Source: Edolisoma coerulescens (taxonomy: Eukaryota; Chordata; Aves; Passeriformes; Campephagidae). From it: a stretch of 64,000 nucleotides of DNA. The translations under genes were made by a program, and so were the position numbers. Under the pieces are notes generated by a model. The model was not told where the DNA came from, made no database searches, and saw only the letters and a program-made list of their open reading frames with translations. The stretch spans positions 791,496-855,495 of the forward strand of contig VWZW01000878.1 in the NCBI GenBank assembly GCA_013397115.1. Direction: 5' to 3'. Below, piece after piece: positions 55,901-64,000 of this stretch. The first letter of the stretch is position 1; the number at the start of each line of letters is the position of its first letter.

Positions 55901-58685
55901 CTGAACAGCAGGATGCTCCTTTCAGCACATTCAGTGGGCACTGTCCACCTGAGCACGTGGAAAGAAAGGATGCTGTTTCACAGTTCTCACTTTTCTGCAA
56001 AAAACCATGCATTAGACTCTAAACTACCAGAGAGCAAAATACCCAAAACTGCATTAAAATAGCAGGCTCAGAATTTCATAAACAAAAACCAGTACTCAAG
56101 ATATTTCTACAACCTGTCCAATATGAGCATGTGTGACAGGTAATGCCTTCAAGTTAGGAAACATGTTATTATCCTTTTTCATAGGCATGGAATTGATACA
56201 TGTTGTCAAAGGCTTCTCCCAGGTAATCCGTGAGACAGTGAATAATTCAACGTGGGCCGTCTGTACCCTGAAGTTAAAACCATCTTTAAGAATATGCCAG
56301 GAGGTGAATCTTCAGACTTCAACCCTGCTGTGCCAGGAAGCCAGGAATCCTCCTTGGCATACACAAACGTTTTGCAATTCAAAGCCAAAATCCAAAGCCT
56401 GTGCCAGTGGCACCATTTCTGTTCTCCTCACCACAAAGAGGTGTGCTGGGATGCTCCACAACTAAGGGGGAAAAACAGAGGCCAAAGTATTTTTCCAGGT
56501 CCTAGGCTTGCTCACTGTTGGTTGAAACTGGATTAACCACAGCAGCACTAGGACTGGTTATTTCTTCACTTTCTCCCCTCTCATGACAGTATGAACCGGA
56601 AAACTCATGTAATGGTCTATTATCTATAACCATAAAAGCTGAAAATCTGAGGACTTGGCTGTACTCCTCTGTGTTTCTAAAAACAAACTTTAAAATGAAA
56701 AGAGAGGGGTTTACTTTTAATAATCTGCTTCTGTATCACACGCTTGGAAGGAGCCATCCTTAGTTATCTGAAGACCAAGGGAGAAGAGTAGAAATAAACT
56801 CGCAAACTTCTTAAGGTGACTAATCATTAAATTAGCATAAATCACCTGTCTGTAACAGATATGTTTCATTCCAAATAACTAACAGTGCCCCAAAAAAGTC
56901 AAAGACAACTTTAAGTAAAAAAACCTACAAAATATTTAAAAATTACTATCTACTTTGAATTAATGCAAACCTTATTTAATACTATATATTTTAACATGAA
57001 GCAATCACTTTGCCCTAAAGTGTCAATTCACTAATATGAGATTACACTATTTTTTATCAGCAATTCCCAGTTGCACTCAAACTTCTACAACACAAGAATT
57101 ATTTCCTGATTGCCTTTAGATCTAAAATTTAAAACCAGGTATTTTATCTCATGTATCATCTGCAGTAATAAAGTTTGTGGGTGTCTAAATGCTTCCTAAA
57201 TGACACCTGTGCATGATAGGTTACACTCAGTTTTGACCCGTATTTCACATCTATGAATATCCCCTCTGAGTAATAATACTGCCTTCTTTATTCAACAGGC
57301 CTTAGACATGTTAGAAATGAGTCAGTACGAATATCCTATTATTATTCCTACTGTCTCCCCAAGATTTGTGTACCTCTTTAAAACTTAAATAAACTATTAC
57401 TATAGTGAATGAAAAGAAAAAGAAATTAATCTCTCTCACCTACATTCATTTACACATCTACAAATAATAAAAGTTATGACAAACACAGCAGAAAAAATTC
57501 TAAATTTCCTGTGAAACACAAGCTGCTGAGTAAGGTGATGCCTTTGTCACAAGATCTATTTCAGGATAGCACTGCATATTAATAGAAAAATGGATAGCTC
57601 TCTAAATGTCTATGAATAATCAATCAGAAAAACCTCACGATTCTATGAATAAAATACACAAACAACAGATATCAGAGGCAGTATGACAGTCTTGGTAAAC
57701 TCTGAAAGAGGAAATTACTAAAACAGTAGATTAAAATGAGCAAATATATACCGTCAGCACTAAAACACATAGGGCAAATACTGCAAATACTGATATATCC
57801 TGCATACTCTCATCAATCTCACCATTTGTTGATAGAAGTGAGTGAGCTGCATTTTGCTGTGGTAACCACTTGATCTTGTTTATTTTTTCTTCTATCTCCA
57901 AGCTCTTCAAATAATCAAATTCAGGTTCATGGCTCTGGAAAGTGCTGTAAACATTGTACTCCCCCTGATTGTAAGGCTCATTTTTACTCTATGGAGAATA
58001 AGAACAACAAAAACGTTGTTTATGACAGCAACATATCTTCATCTCTTAAGAAAGGTGTATAAGCGGCCTTATAAATATAAAAATATTGAAAACTTAATTT
58101 AATTTCTCACTTAAAACGTTGCATTGACAGATTTGTTTCAACAAGAATGAAATTTCCTGTGAGAATTGAAACATTTAATAATAGAATTTTTGAAGAAATG
58201 TCAACTATTCAGGAAAGATTTCTATACAAGACACTGCAGATGGATGGAATTTACAAGTGGAACATAAAGGTAAATGAAGGTATTGTTTCAAATTGAATGG
58301 TTCCATCATCAGGCAAAAGCTATTAAAACAAAGCAGAAGTAAAACAAAAATAACCCTTTTTTTTTTCTTATATTGGAATTTTGGAGCTTTGAAGCATTTT
58401 TATTTGGGACAGCAAACTTATGAGTTAAAAATCCTTACCCTTTTTCACTTCCTCTCTAAACAGGTGATGCTCTGTTTTACTGAACCTTGAGATTATAAAC
58501 AAGTTTGTTAATCCAATTAAATTAAAGTATTAAAAATTAAGCCAGGTTTTATCAGCCTATTAAGGACTACATTGGTGACTCACATACCTCAGGTTCCCTT
58601 TGGAATATAACAACTCGACCCCCCTTGTCACCAGTAGCCAGCAGTTCTCCAGTGTGGTTGAACTCAACTGTAGAAATAATATCAG
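4626..58685 (-). CDS. PPP2R2C: PP2A B55-gamma regulatory subunit, exons 2-9 (5'-partial, spliced)
   Basis: This gene encodes the B55/PR55 gamma regulatory subunit of protein phosphatase 2A, a seven-bladed WD40 propeller that joins the scaffold (A) and catalytic (C) subunits and selects substrates; the family's gamma member is mainly neuronal. The coding parts are 58588-58685, 57823-57988, 53491-53603, 51076-51253, 32085-32249, 19692-19861, 14929-15020 and 4626-4917. Together they give 1,274 bp with matching phases and no internal stop, covering residues 24-447. Family hallmarks are visible: VEFNHTGELLATGDKGG, SHEPEFDYLKSLEIEEKINK, TNDKTIKLWKI, ERDKRPEGYNL, MSADDLRINLWHL, DPSNRSFFSEIISS and TGAYNNFFRMFDRNTKRD. 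The gamma paralogue is chosen over A, B and D because of VCVGGKRRKDD, SLDFTKKILHTAWHP and the NSEMH C-terminal extension (A and B end at QDKVN). The start codon exon is missing and lies beyond 64,000. The gene looks fully functional. Confidence 0.96.
6201..6220 (+). repeat. 10-bp tandem duplication
   Basis: The unit tatgggagaa occurs twice head to tail with no mismatch. Confidence 0.8.
6390..6870. other. GC-rich, CpG-containing patch in an intron
   Basis: In contrast to its AT-rich surroundings, this stretch is visibly rich in G and C and keeps roughly eighteen CpG steps in about 450 bp by my reading. It may be a weak CpG island, an alternative promoter or exon, or a decayed repeat. No coding exon could be assigned. 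Confidence 0.4.
8138..8220 (+). repeat. C/A-rich low-complexity tract
   Basis: The stretch consists of runs of A and C (for example aaaccccc, aacaccccc, ccaaccaacc) with almost no G or T, so it looks like a degenerate (CCCCAAA)n-type simple repeat. Confidence 0.75.
8741..8970 (+). repeat. Polypyrimidine-rich tract
   Basis: About 230 bp are dominated by C and T on the plus strand (purines on the transcribed strand), interrupted by one A-run near 8,897. No gene feature explains it. Confidence 0.6.
13840..14450. repeat. Ancient LINE-derived stretch (CR1/L3-like)
   Basis: Degenerate blocks appear in the order I recall from an old amniote LINE-derived repeat: gaggatcatatttgcctttt near 13,849, cttgcattatactcttgg with attttatccatttttattaa near 14,203, ggctgctcagccattcctgt near 14,254 and a cattaaaacgttcaacaag block near 14,375. 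The identification is from memory of the repeat's wording; subfamily and exact ends need a library search. Confidence 0.45.
14929..15020 (-). CDS. PPP2R2C: PPP2R2C coding exon 8 (92 bp)
   Basis: This short exon has an acceptor of ttttaaaacag and a donor of ACAG/gtaatc. It encodes residues 321-350 plus two bases of Ser351: [20 protein letters not shown] then KFECAWNGSD. It is too short to stand out as an ORF but is unmistakable by sequence. The AWNGSDS wording is gamma-like (alpha has CWNGSDS). Without it the flanking exons would be out of phase, so it is needed to keep the frame. Confidence 0.96.
15021..19691 (-). other. PPP2R2C intron between coding exons 7 and 8
   Basis: This 4.7-kb intron has no recognisable coding exon other than the borders. 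It contains AT-rich unique-looking sequence, including a short direct repeat of cttttaat words at 17,685-17,710. Nothing else can be supported. Confidence 0.75.
19692..19861 (-). CDS. PPP2R2C: PPP2R2C coding exon 7 (170 bp)
   Basis: The acceptor is tttgaacag and the donor is ACCAG/gtagga. The exon completes Leu264 and encodes residues 265-320: YEEPEDPSNRSFFSEIISSV, SDVKFSHSGRYMLTRDYLTV, KVWDLNMETKPVETYQ. The first residue is Tyr where the family usually has Phe (FEEPEDPSN). The RDYLTVKVWDLNME block is a classic B55 WD40 strand set. Confidence 0.96.
19862..32084 (-). other. PPP2R2C intron between coding exons 6 and 7
   Basis: This 12.2-kb intron contains an old CR1 copy at about 24,750-25,300, homopolymer runs (A at 23,117-23,128, T at 24,600-24,615) and otherwise AT-rich sequence. 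The open frame at 27,494-27,778 on the minus strand has no recognisable similarity or splice context that makes it a gene. Confidence 0.75.
24750..25300 (+). repeat. Ancient CR1-type LINE copy
   Basis: The start resembles the old CR1 text around aaaaatgggcaacagaaata and agactggggtctctcaacct. The middle has aggggtcaccacgtgaaact. The 3' end shows the well-known tail actgggctagaaggacctct followed by ggtctgcccaggtatagcca. This tail is typical of CR1 copies abundant in turtles and crocodilians and found as old fossils in birds. It is strongly diverged, so it inserted long before the avian radiation. Confidence 0.7.
32085..32249 (-). CDS. PPP2R2C: PPP2R2C coding exon 6 (165 bp)
   Basis: The exon opens with AC of Asn209 after a ttccattcag acceptor and ends AAGC before gtaagt, a strong donor. 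It encodes residues 210-263 and the first base of Leu264: IVDIKPANMEDLTEVITASE, FHPHHCNLFVYSSSKGSLRL, CDMRASALCDKHSK. The sequence MEDLTEVITASEFHPHHCN is the gamma form. Neither this exon's full frame nor its ends would be caught by a start-to-stop ORF search, because the open frame contains no upstream Met; I found it by reading the reverse strand. Confidence 0.96.
33372..33545 (-). repeat. MIR-like ancient SINE
   Basis: The plus strand reads as the reverse complement of a MIR-type SINE: a ttaacaaatccttccaacaa block, then attaccctattttactgatg, then gcataagatcacataggaaa, tggcagaacaaacccagatc and a ctactgagtcccagtgcagt block. Order and spacing follow the conserved MIR core. The copy is diverged but nearly continuous. 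Confidence 0.6.
35990..36060 (+). repeat. Purine-rich (GA) tract
   Basis: Mostly A and G over about 70 bp, including gagggagggggaaggggg. On the transcribed strand it is a pyrimidine tract, but no exon follows it at a splice distance. Confidence 0.6.
38240..38330. repeat. Possible ancient amniote repeat fragment
   Basis: The phrase ttaggtgctgtgcaaacaca followed by aagtaaagcga resembles a common old amniote interspersed repeat (an aggcgctgtacaaacaca core, from memory). The match is short and family assignment is not possible by eye. Confidence 0.3.
39095..39215 (-). repeat. Possible second MIR-like SINE
   Basis: Blocks gtgaggcatgaagtgg, cttggcaaaggtcagttt, aagagccag and ctggattctgatctagtgg follow the order of the reversed MIR core, but several conserved positions are lost. 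Less certain than the copy at 33,372. Confidence 0.35.
40515..40553 (+). repeat. (TTC)n followed by an 18-T run
   Basis: Six TTC units at 40,518-40,535 run directly into 18 T residues at 40,536-40,553. Likely length-polymorphic. On the transcribed strand it is an A-run followed by GAA repeats. Confidence 0.85.
44020..44360 (+). mobile_element. CR1 LINE fragment, end of the reverse-transcriptase ORF
   Basis: The plus strand encodes the C-terminal part of CR1 ORF2: a frame with HPDKLKKWAQENLMGFN, then KYKVLHLGQGKPQYQHRLGD and IESSPAQKDWG, followed after a frame slip by text matching LEYCVQF-type coding (ctggagtgctgtgtccagtt). It is truncated at both ends and has lost frame, so it is a dead copy. 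It lies antisense inside the 18.8-kb intron. Confidence 0.85.
46256..46269 (+). repeat. (GA)n microsatellite
   Basis: A short GA run followed by further GA-rich sequence to about 46,298. Confidence 0.7.
47619..47668 (+). repeat. Polypyrimidine tract (CT-rich)
   Basis: About 50 bp consisting almost only of C and T on the plus strand. No gene signal depends on it. Confidence 0.6.
51076..51253 (-). CDS. PPP2R2C: PPP2R2C coding exon 5 (178 bp)
   Basis: The acceptor is ttttggcag and the donor is TTCA/gtatcc. The exon encodes residues 150-208 and the first base of codon 209. Visible segments are VPVLKPMDLMVEVTPRRIFA, NGHTYHVNSISVNSDCETYM and SADDLRINLWHLAITDRSF. It completes the scaffold-contacting hairpin and supplies a full WD40 blade with the DLRINLWHL signature. 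The differences I notice from remembered human gamma are conservative (Thr for Ser in VEVTPRR, Val for Ile in HVNSIS). Confidence 0.96.
52055..52400 (-). mobile_element. CR1 LINE 3' fragment, minus orientation
   Basis: Starting from acagaatcacagaatatgtc and gttggaagggacccacaagg, the sequence continues with the standard reversed CR1 3' region: ttgaactctctcaggcttgg, tggggagcctgttccagtgc, ctctgggtgaagaacctttt and tccaacctaaacctcccctg. About 345 bp remain, a 5'-truncated copy as is usual for CR1. Similarity to the consensus I recall is high, so this is a relatively young insertion. Confidence 0.9.
52690..52978 (+). mobile_element. CR1 LINE 3' fragment, plus orientation
   Basis: The order agtctcttctcccaagaaac, ttcaagttgccctgggaagg, ttatattggacattaggaaa, gggaagtggctgagtcacca, ggacatggtttattgcatat, atggttggacttgagaatct and taaaggtcttttccaaacta is the CR1 3' end, terminating at agttctatgatc. 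It is 5'-truncated and more diverged than its neighbour at 52,055, so it is probably the older of the two. Confidence 0.9.
53491..53603 (-). CDS. PPP2R2C: PPP2R2C coding exon 4 (113 bp)
   Basis: The exon opens in phase 1 (AT of Asp112) after a cttttaaag acceptor and ends CTGCAG before gtaagc. It encodes residues 113-149: KTIKLWKITERDKRPEGYNL, then KDEEGKLKDLSTVTSLQ. The second half starts the long hairpin arm that, in the known B55-alpha holoenzyme structure, contacts the scaffold subunit. The KDEEGKLKDLSTV wording is gamma-specific; alpha has KEEDGRYRDPTTV. Confidence 0.96.
53604..57822 (-). other. PPP2R2C intron between coding exons 3 and 4
   Basis: This 4.2-kb intron is AT-rich with T and A homopolymer runs (for example 54,892-54,902). 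A possible scrap of an old amniote repeat (gggccaaattctgatct) lies near 55,480. No coding exon or RNA gene is seen. Confidence 0.75.
57823..57988 (-). CDS. PPP2R2C: PPP2R2C coding exon 3 (166 bp)
   Basis: The acceptor is ctccatag and the donor is AATG/gtgag. The exon encodes residues 57-111 and the first base of the Asp112 codon. The core QSHEPEFDYLKSLEIEEK and INKIKWLPQQNAAHSLLSTN is family-invariant. The segment before it reads SKNEPYNQGEYNVYS; as I recall, the human gamma protein has Ala, His, Ser and Asp where this one has Glu, Tyr, Asn and Asn, so this short loop is the least conserved part of the exon. Frame and length (166 bp) fit the family model. Confidence 0.96.
57989..58587 (-). 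other. PPP2R2C intron between coding exons 2 and 3 (599 bp)
   Basis: This is the shortest intron in the window. It is AT-rich with a T10 run near 58,357 and contains no recognisable element. Confidence 0.85.
58588..58685 (-). CDS. PPP2R2C: PPP2R2C coding exon 2 (98 bp)
   Basis: The exon follows a pyrimidine-rich acceptor (tttcttcctccag) and ends at CCTGAG before a gtatgt donor. It opens in phase 1, so the first two bases complete an Ala codon begun in the missing exon 1, and it closes on a complete codon. It encodes residues 24-56, including EFNHTGELLATGDKGGRVV and FQREPE, which form the first WD40 blade. The REPE ending is a gamma-type feature; the alpha form has QEQE here. The 98-bp length matches the conserved family exon. 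Confidence 0.96.
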
Positions 58686-60738
58686 CTGGAGGAAGAAAGA
58701 AAAACGGCAGATTTTAGACTGCTGCTACAACACAAAGTCCCTTGAAATAACAGGCACTCCACAAAAAATGCAACAAATGAGGGATTTGAAGGAATACAGA
58801 TGAATTCACTAATGCAAACAGGCTGCATGCCATTACAATCTAAGGTTGCTCCACAATGAAACATTGTGCAAACATTAACGAGGCAAATTTGTGTTTCCAG
58901 CACATCTGCAGTTTGGGGGAGGAGAAGCTCTCTGGAGAGGTTATGCTTCAGGAAGAGCCATCCTGGGTGGCTATAAAGCTTTTTTTCAGTGCTGGCAAAG
59001 AACAAAACTGGCCTCCTGCTATATGCCCTAGCAAGGACCAATATAACATCAGTCCTCTTGCATGTATTATTTATTCTACGACCTTTCTGGTGATTTTAAC
59101 ATAACTCCCAACAGCAGTTTTCTCAAATATCTATTTGAGTCAAGCGTGCAAAAGCAAAGCCCGTGTAGCCTGTCCGACCACTGAGGAATGAAGGCAAAAC
59201 CAGAACTGTTCACTGTGCAGTGCTGGCAAGAGCCCATTCTAATCACTGTCTTCAGAAAATCATTTCAGCACTGTAAAAACGTGTCATCAGAAGACAAAAA
59301 CAATCTCAGTCTCTCTTTTCTGAATTTTCAACAACTGCCTTTCCCTAAGCAATTTCATCAGTTTAAACAAGAAACCTCACCAAAACCTGAGGCCAGTCTT
59401 GAGCACAAATTATTACACGTCAGGATGAGAGGGAGAAAGAGGCTGTAGGAGCTGAAGAACTGGTTCTTCTCTTTGAATGACAGTACATGCTAGAATCATA
59501 ATCCGCAGTTAATCCTACAGCATTAGCATAATTTAAATTAAAATGCCTAGTGCAATAGTAAATTAAGAAACCATCATATATACAATCACAGGCAAATGCA
59601 GGGTATTACTCAGAGATTGCATGTATGAATCCTCTATAATGATCAGTATTCACTCATCAGAAACATGGGCCAGATTTTAGAAACATCAGTAGTTAGGAGC
59701 TCCCCTTTAGGCATAAAAAGCTGCAGTTCCCAAACACGTTCATCATCCAACAGTTTACAGTGAGAACAATGAAGTGACAGTGGGCTAAGCTCTTTTGAAA
59801 ACCTAGCCCCAAATGAGTTCACAAAAATTCAAAGGAATTGAAATAACAAGTGGATGTACCATTTCATTGATACATTCTATGAATCGAAAACATCTGTTCC
59901 TATTACTGTTTTAATAAACTAGCAGTTTGGTGTTAGAAAGCTTCTGTTGCCAGTAGCTCTCATCAGCAACACAGCCATCCAAAAGCCAAATTCTTACTCA
60001 AACATTATAAACTATTCACCATCTAAAAGAGGAAAACTTTGCTCCAATCACAGTAAAGAAAAATATCTTTTTATTTTTTAAACAAATCCTCACCATTAAG
60101 TTCTTCTAAATCAAACCAACATTCCTCCTTTTTTTCCTCCACTGCTCCATATATAAAGGAGGAAAGGGGAATCATAAATGGATGCACTGACTTTCAGAAA
60201 AATGGCACATGAAGACTTGAGAGTATTTTGGGTCTGAATCCAAAGCTTCTCAAAGGTAATGGCATTTGATTTTTATGTGGACTTCCACAGACTCCATATT
60301 TCATAGGTAGTCACTGCAAAAGCCTGAGACTCACCAAAGTATAGGAAAATAAGAGAGACTCTGGTAATGTTTCATGATGCTCTGGGGCTTGGGATGGGTT
60401 GAGTTTGATCTCAAAAAAAAAAGCTTTTTTTTTTTAAAAACCTAAAAATCCAATCAACTTTTCTGGCATGTAAAGTTCATTCATACTTCTTCCAATGGAA
60501 GAACACTTCTTGGCTATTTTCTCCTTACCGTGCAGAATTCATACCGATAGTAGGTGTGGTCACCTGCTTATCAAATGATACCTGCATGATTTTACTCATT
60601 CAAAGCTGTATCTCACCCCAATCACACAGGCACAACTGCAGAAGCCTCATACTGACACTCCTTTTAAACTGAGCCTTATCTTAAGCATGCAATGGGCAAG
60701 AAGGGCAAATGCAGAGGGAGCAATGTAGTATTAAAATA

Positions 60739-60756
60739 TGTGTGTGTGTATGTGTA
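60739..60756 (+). repeat. (TG)n microsatellite, imperfect
   Basis: TG units interrupted by two TA steps; a likely polymorphic dinucleotide repeat. Confidence 0.75.
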
Positions 60757-62199
60757 TGAGGCACGTACATAAGATTTTCTCAACAGGTCACAAAAGAATA
60801 AGATAAAGTAACTGCAAAAGGAATGAATGGCATTTAAACATATATGTGTGAATACACTTGCTCTTGGCCTGGAATACCTCCACATCACAAAATATTCTTC
60901 TCTATAGTGACAGTGGTCATAAAATATACTGCACTTTACAGAAGGCACCAGTCAATGCCCCATAAAGTCCACAGCAGTATTTGCACAGCCTTCAATAATA
61001 ACAGAACCAGGATTGTAATAAAACGGCTCTGCATTTCCTTATTATATTGCATTTGTCATTAAAATATCACGCACAGTTAAATGATTATTGTTTAAAGAAA
61101 AGGACTGTGGGCAGTGTGCAACAATGCTGTTCTGAGGCAAAGTTCTCACCCCCTCCCAAGGTGTTTCTTCCAGATACATCTCTCCTTTCTATTAGAAAAA
61201 CTAATCCTGAGCTGGAAACTACCTATCATTTTTAAATTAACTTGTTCTGAAAAAGAGCAGATCCAATATTATGACCTTAGAGGCTATGTAGCTTGTTGGT
61301 AAAAAATTATCCTTGAATTGGAAAATCAGTTTTATTGATCCTGTAAATAAGAGCTGAAAACAACAGCTATCTGTCCCCTGCGCACACACCACCACCCACC
61401 ACCCCCAGACATATCCAGCATATCTGTTCAGCAGGTGAACATCAGTCATGCTGTTTCCTTACACGGGGTTAGCCAGGCTGGCTTTTCCTAAAACAGAGGA
61501 GGTAAGGACACAATCAATCAACAAAGCTCTTCGTACTCTTCTGCAGGACATTCCCCTACGTATTTATTAATGCTGTAGCAACATCAGCCTCTACTGTCCC
61601 AATCCTACAGATTCTCCCACTGCAGAATGGGCCCCTGAGCACACAGAGCAATTAATTCCCAGATTTCATCCTCTCCAGGATATATAAATGCACCACAATG
61701 GAAAAGCTGATGAATTTGCATGTACAGTAAGCCCTTGGCAAGGGATGGTGGGGATGAAAGACTCCTTCCAGCCTTTTCCTACAGTACACCTTCCATATCT
61801 CTGCTGGCAGTGCCAAGCTTTGAACTGACGATTAGGATTATCAGAGACAGAGATAATTTACCTATTAAGCATAATTATGGGTAACCTCAATGCCAAACGC
61901 TTACAATCAAACTGTAAGTGACATCTTTCATCCAACATTAATCCTCCTACTCCAATTTTAAATCTTCCATTTTGCCTATGCAGAAATGTATATAAATTTG
62001 GATTTAAAAGCCAAGATATTCAATATTTTCGCTCAATATACAGATGCTGACTGAGAAAAGCAACCCCAAAACTTTCAAAAGATGAAAATACTCCAGGGGC
62101 ATAAACACCTGATTATCTGGTCCACATCTGGCCGCAGCAAATTTTTCCAGTATGTACAATGCATTACAGACTTGAATCCCCAGACTTATTTTACATATT

Positions 62200-62241
62200 C
62201 ACAGAAAGATATCACATTAGTCTACACAGAAAGATATCACA
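62200..62241 (+). repeat. 17-bp direct repeat
   Basis: The 17-mer cacagaaagatatcaca occurs at 62,200-62,216 and again at 62,225-62,241 without mismatch, a period of 25 bp. It looks like a recent small tandem duplication or slippage product. Confidence 0.8.
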
Positions 62242-64000
62242 CTGCTTTGCGGCTTAAACTGACAAGAAGTTTTTCCTGATCCAGCCTGAAGTATGTCATT
62301 CACTGATTCCTAGTCACCCCCTGCCCTTTCATACCCCACTAATTCCTCTGCAGCTTCACAATATACACTCCTTAAATGTTCTTAATGGCTATGCTGTTAA
62401 TGGCTGCTGCCTAGATAGATATACTCAGTTTTTGTGATAGACCTAAGTCCTTCACTGTACATCTGGGGACATCAAGATAAAGCAAGCTGATTTTACTGTT
62501 CTTTCCACAACTTGATGAGTATTGTTCCAGCACGGATGCAGGCAAATGAACCCTCCAGCAGCCCCCCCTCAGGCTGAGTGCAGGGATGAAAAAAAGGTTG
62601 GTACATGTAGCCCAAGTTAATGTTGGCCCTCATTTCAAACCATTACATACTTTCCCATGTTCATGTTCTAGCCTCTTACAGCTTTATTTAAAGGAATAAG
62701 CTATTAAAACCCATACAGAACACAAACAGGTCCAAATACCTCTACAGTAAATTAGAAAAGCCTCATCTATATAATCAATCTTCCCATCATTTTGGGGCAC
62801 TGAAGCGTAATGGCATGCAATTTTCTACCTAATACGCACTCAGTGAAGCTAAGTCTGAACATACTTACACATCTTCATACAGTCTTTTGGTCAGAAACTT
62901 CAAGCAACTCTAAGAAAGCTCAACTGTAATTTTCACGTGTTATTTTTATTAAAAATTTCTACCTTTCTGGAACCTTTCATCTGAAGACCCTTGTATATTT
63001 TGTTTTGCTTCAGAAGATCAAGAAAGCAAAGAAAATTTTGTAATTATTTCATCCAGCACAGAAATGCAGCTTTTTGAACAGCACAGCAAGTTTTGAGGGC
63101 AAACATCATGCAACAGTACAGGGAAAAGAAGATCAGAGAATATAATCTTCAGCTGAATTCCAGGGTAATCCTGATAGAGAATTAAAGGATTTGGAATGGG
63201 CCAGAACACTGAAATTAACAACAGTACTCTTCCCTAAAAAAAGCTGTGAAATCCTACCAGCCAGAACAGGTCAGAACTTCTCGTTAATATCACACCCACC
63301 ACAGTCAGCACAGCAACGCTGCCGGCCTGAACTGACTGAATCAGCATCTGGGTCAGGTTTTTGTTGTGTGTGTTCCCAGTGGCTAGCAGGCAATCTTGTA
63401 GTCTATGTTATTTCAACCAAGTTCTGACCTGGCCTAACCTTGGTTTGTGAAATCCAATAAGATCACAGCACAATCTGGCATGGCTGCAAGCAATGTTCAG
63501 TCACACTGATACAGAAGTCCCTGAGGAGCATAATCTGGAAGAAACAACAAAGAAGCTTGCAACAAAGAGAACCATAAAACAAAAGGACAAATGGCAAATA
63601 AAAGAGGAGCCGGTATTACAGTATCTCGAATGAAGGGAAGGACAATACAAAGAGCTGTGCTGTCAGAATTTAGTCTAGACTAAGAAAAAAAAAAGTAGGG
63701 AAAGAAAACAATAAATGGAAAGAAAAAGCCTGGCTACCTTTTTTAAAGCTGAAGTTTCAAAGGTTTCCTCAAACAGCTAGAAAATAAAGTAAGCAAAACC
63801 TCAAAGGTATGAAGGTCAGATGAGTCCTTTTCTGAAACTGCTGGCAGAGAGATCCTTGACAACTGAAAAATTTCCTGCTTGAAGTAGCAGTCTCTGTAAA
63901 GTGCATTCACTTTGGGCCACAGCAGTGTTATTCACCATCTTGGATCCAGGGATTGTAGGACATCAGAAAGCACCCTCAAAATTCAAGTAAGCACAATGCA

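Larger units (their letters stand above)
58686..64000 (-). other. 3' part of the upstream PPP2R2C intron
   Basis: Upstream of exon 2 I searched the minus strand for a phase-1 exon encoding the expected 23-residue N terminus and found none, so exon 1 lies beyond 64,000. The stretch is AT-rich with a TG microsatellite, a C/A-rich run at 61,381-61,408 and a short direct repeat at 62,200-62,241. First introns of B55 genes are typically very long, in line with this. Confidence 0.75.

Noticed and set aside
55611..56012. 133-codon minus-strand frame in the intron between exons 3 and 4
   Set aside because: Not similar to any known protein that I recognise; inclusion would interrupt the invariant Asn111-Asp112 junction of the B55 family.
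58686..64000. Search for PPP2R2C coding exon 1 or an alternative first exon
   Set aside because: No minus-strand ATG-started, phase-1 segment with a good donor encodes anything like the expected B55-gamma N terminus.

Overview
The window is vertebrate nuclear DNA and almost certainly avian. It is AT-rich and intron-dominated, and it carries CR1 LINE fragments of the type found in birds and other reptiles. One LTR resembles, from memory, ERVL-type LTRs of songbirds, which would point to a passerine; that last step is inference.

One gene explains the window. Eight consecutive coding exons on the minus strand (58,685 down to 4,626) spell residues 24-447 of a B55-family regulatory subunit of protein phosphatase 2A. 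The diagnostic residues and the C-terminal NSEMH ending identify PPP2R2C (B55-gamma/PR55-gamma). All eight exons have GT-AG borders. Their lengths (98, 166, 113, 178, 165, 170, 92 and 292 bp of coding sequence) and phases join without a frameshift or stop, and the sum fits a 447-residue protein exactly. The first coding exon (about 23 residues) and the promoter are not in the window and should lie beyond the right edge. A putative 3' UTR of about 2.5 kb runs from 4,625 to about 2,055, with two AATAAA signals near its end.

Layout from left to right: 1-2,050 is intergenic DNA downstream of the gene, containing a CR1 scrap fused to an LTR. 2,055-4,625 is the putative 3' UTR. 4,626-58,685 holds the exons separated by introns of 10.0, 4.7, 12.2, 18.8, 2.2, 4.2 and 0.6 kb. 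58,686-64,000 is the 3' part of a long upstream intron. The introns contain CR1 copies of different ages, one convincing MIR-like SINE, an ancient LINE-like stretch, simple repeats, two GC-rich patches and some plausible conserved-looking AT-rich segments. The short open frames elsewhere look like chance frames.

I found no tRNA, rRNA, CRISPR array, operon or prokaryotic-type system, and nothing that looks like an undescribed biological system. The most interesting points are the LTR promoter pointing antisense toward the gene's 3' end, the inverted CR1 pair in a 2.2-kb intron, and the fully intact exon set.
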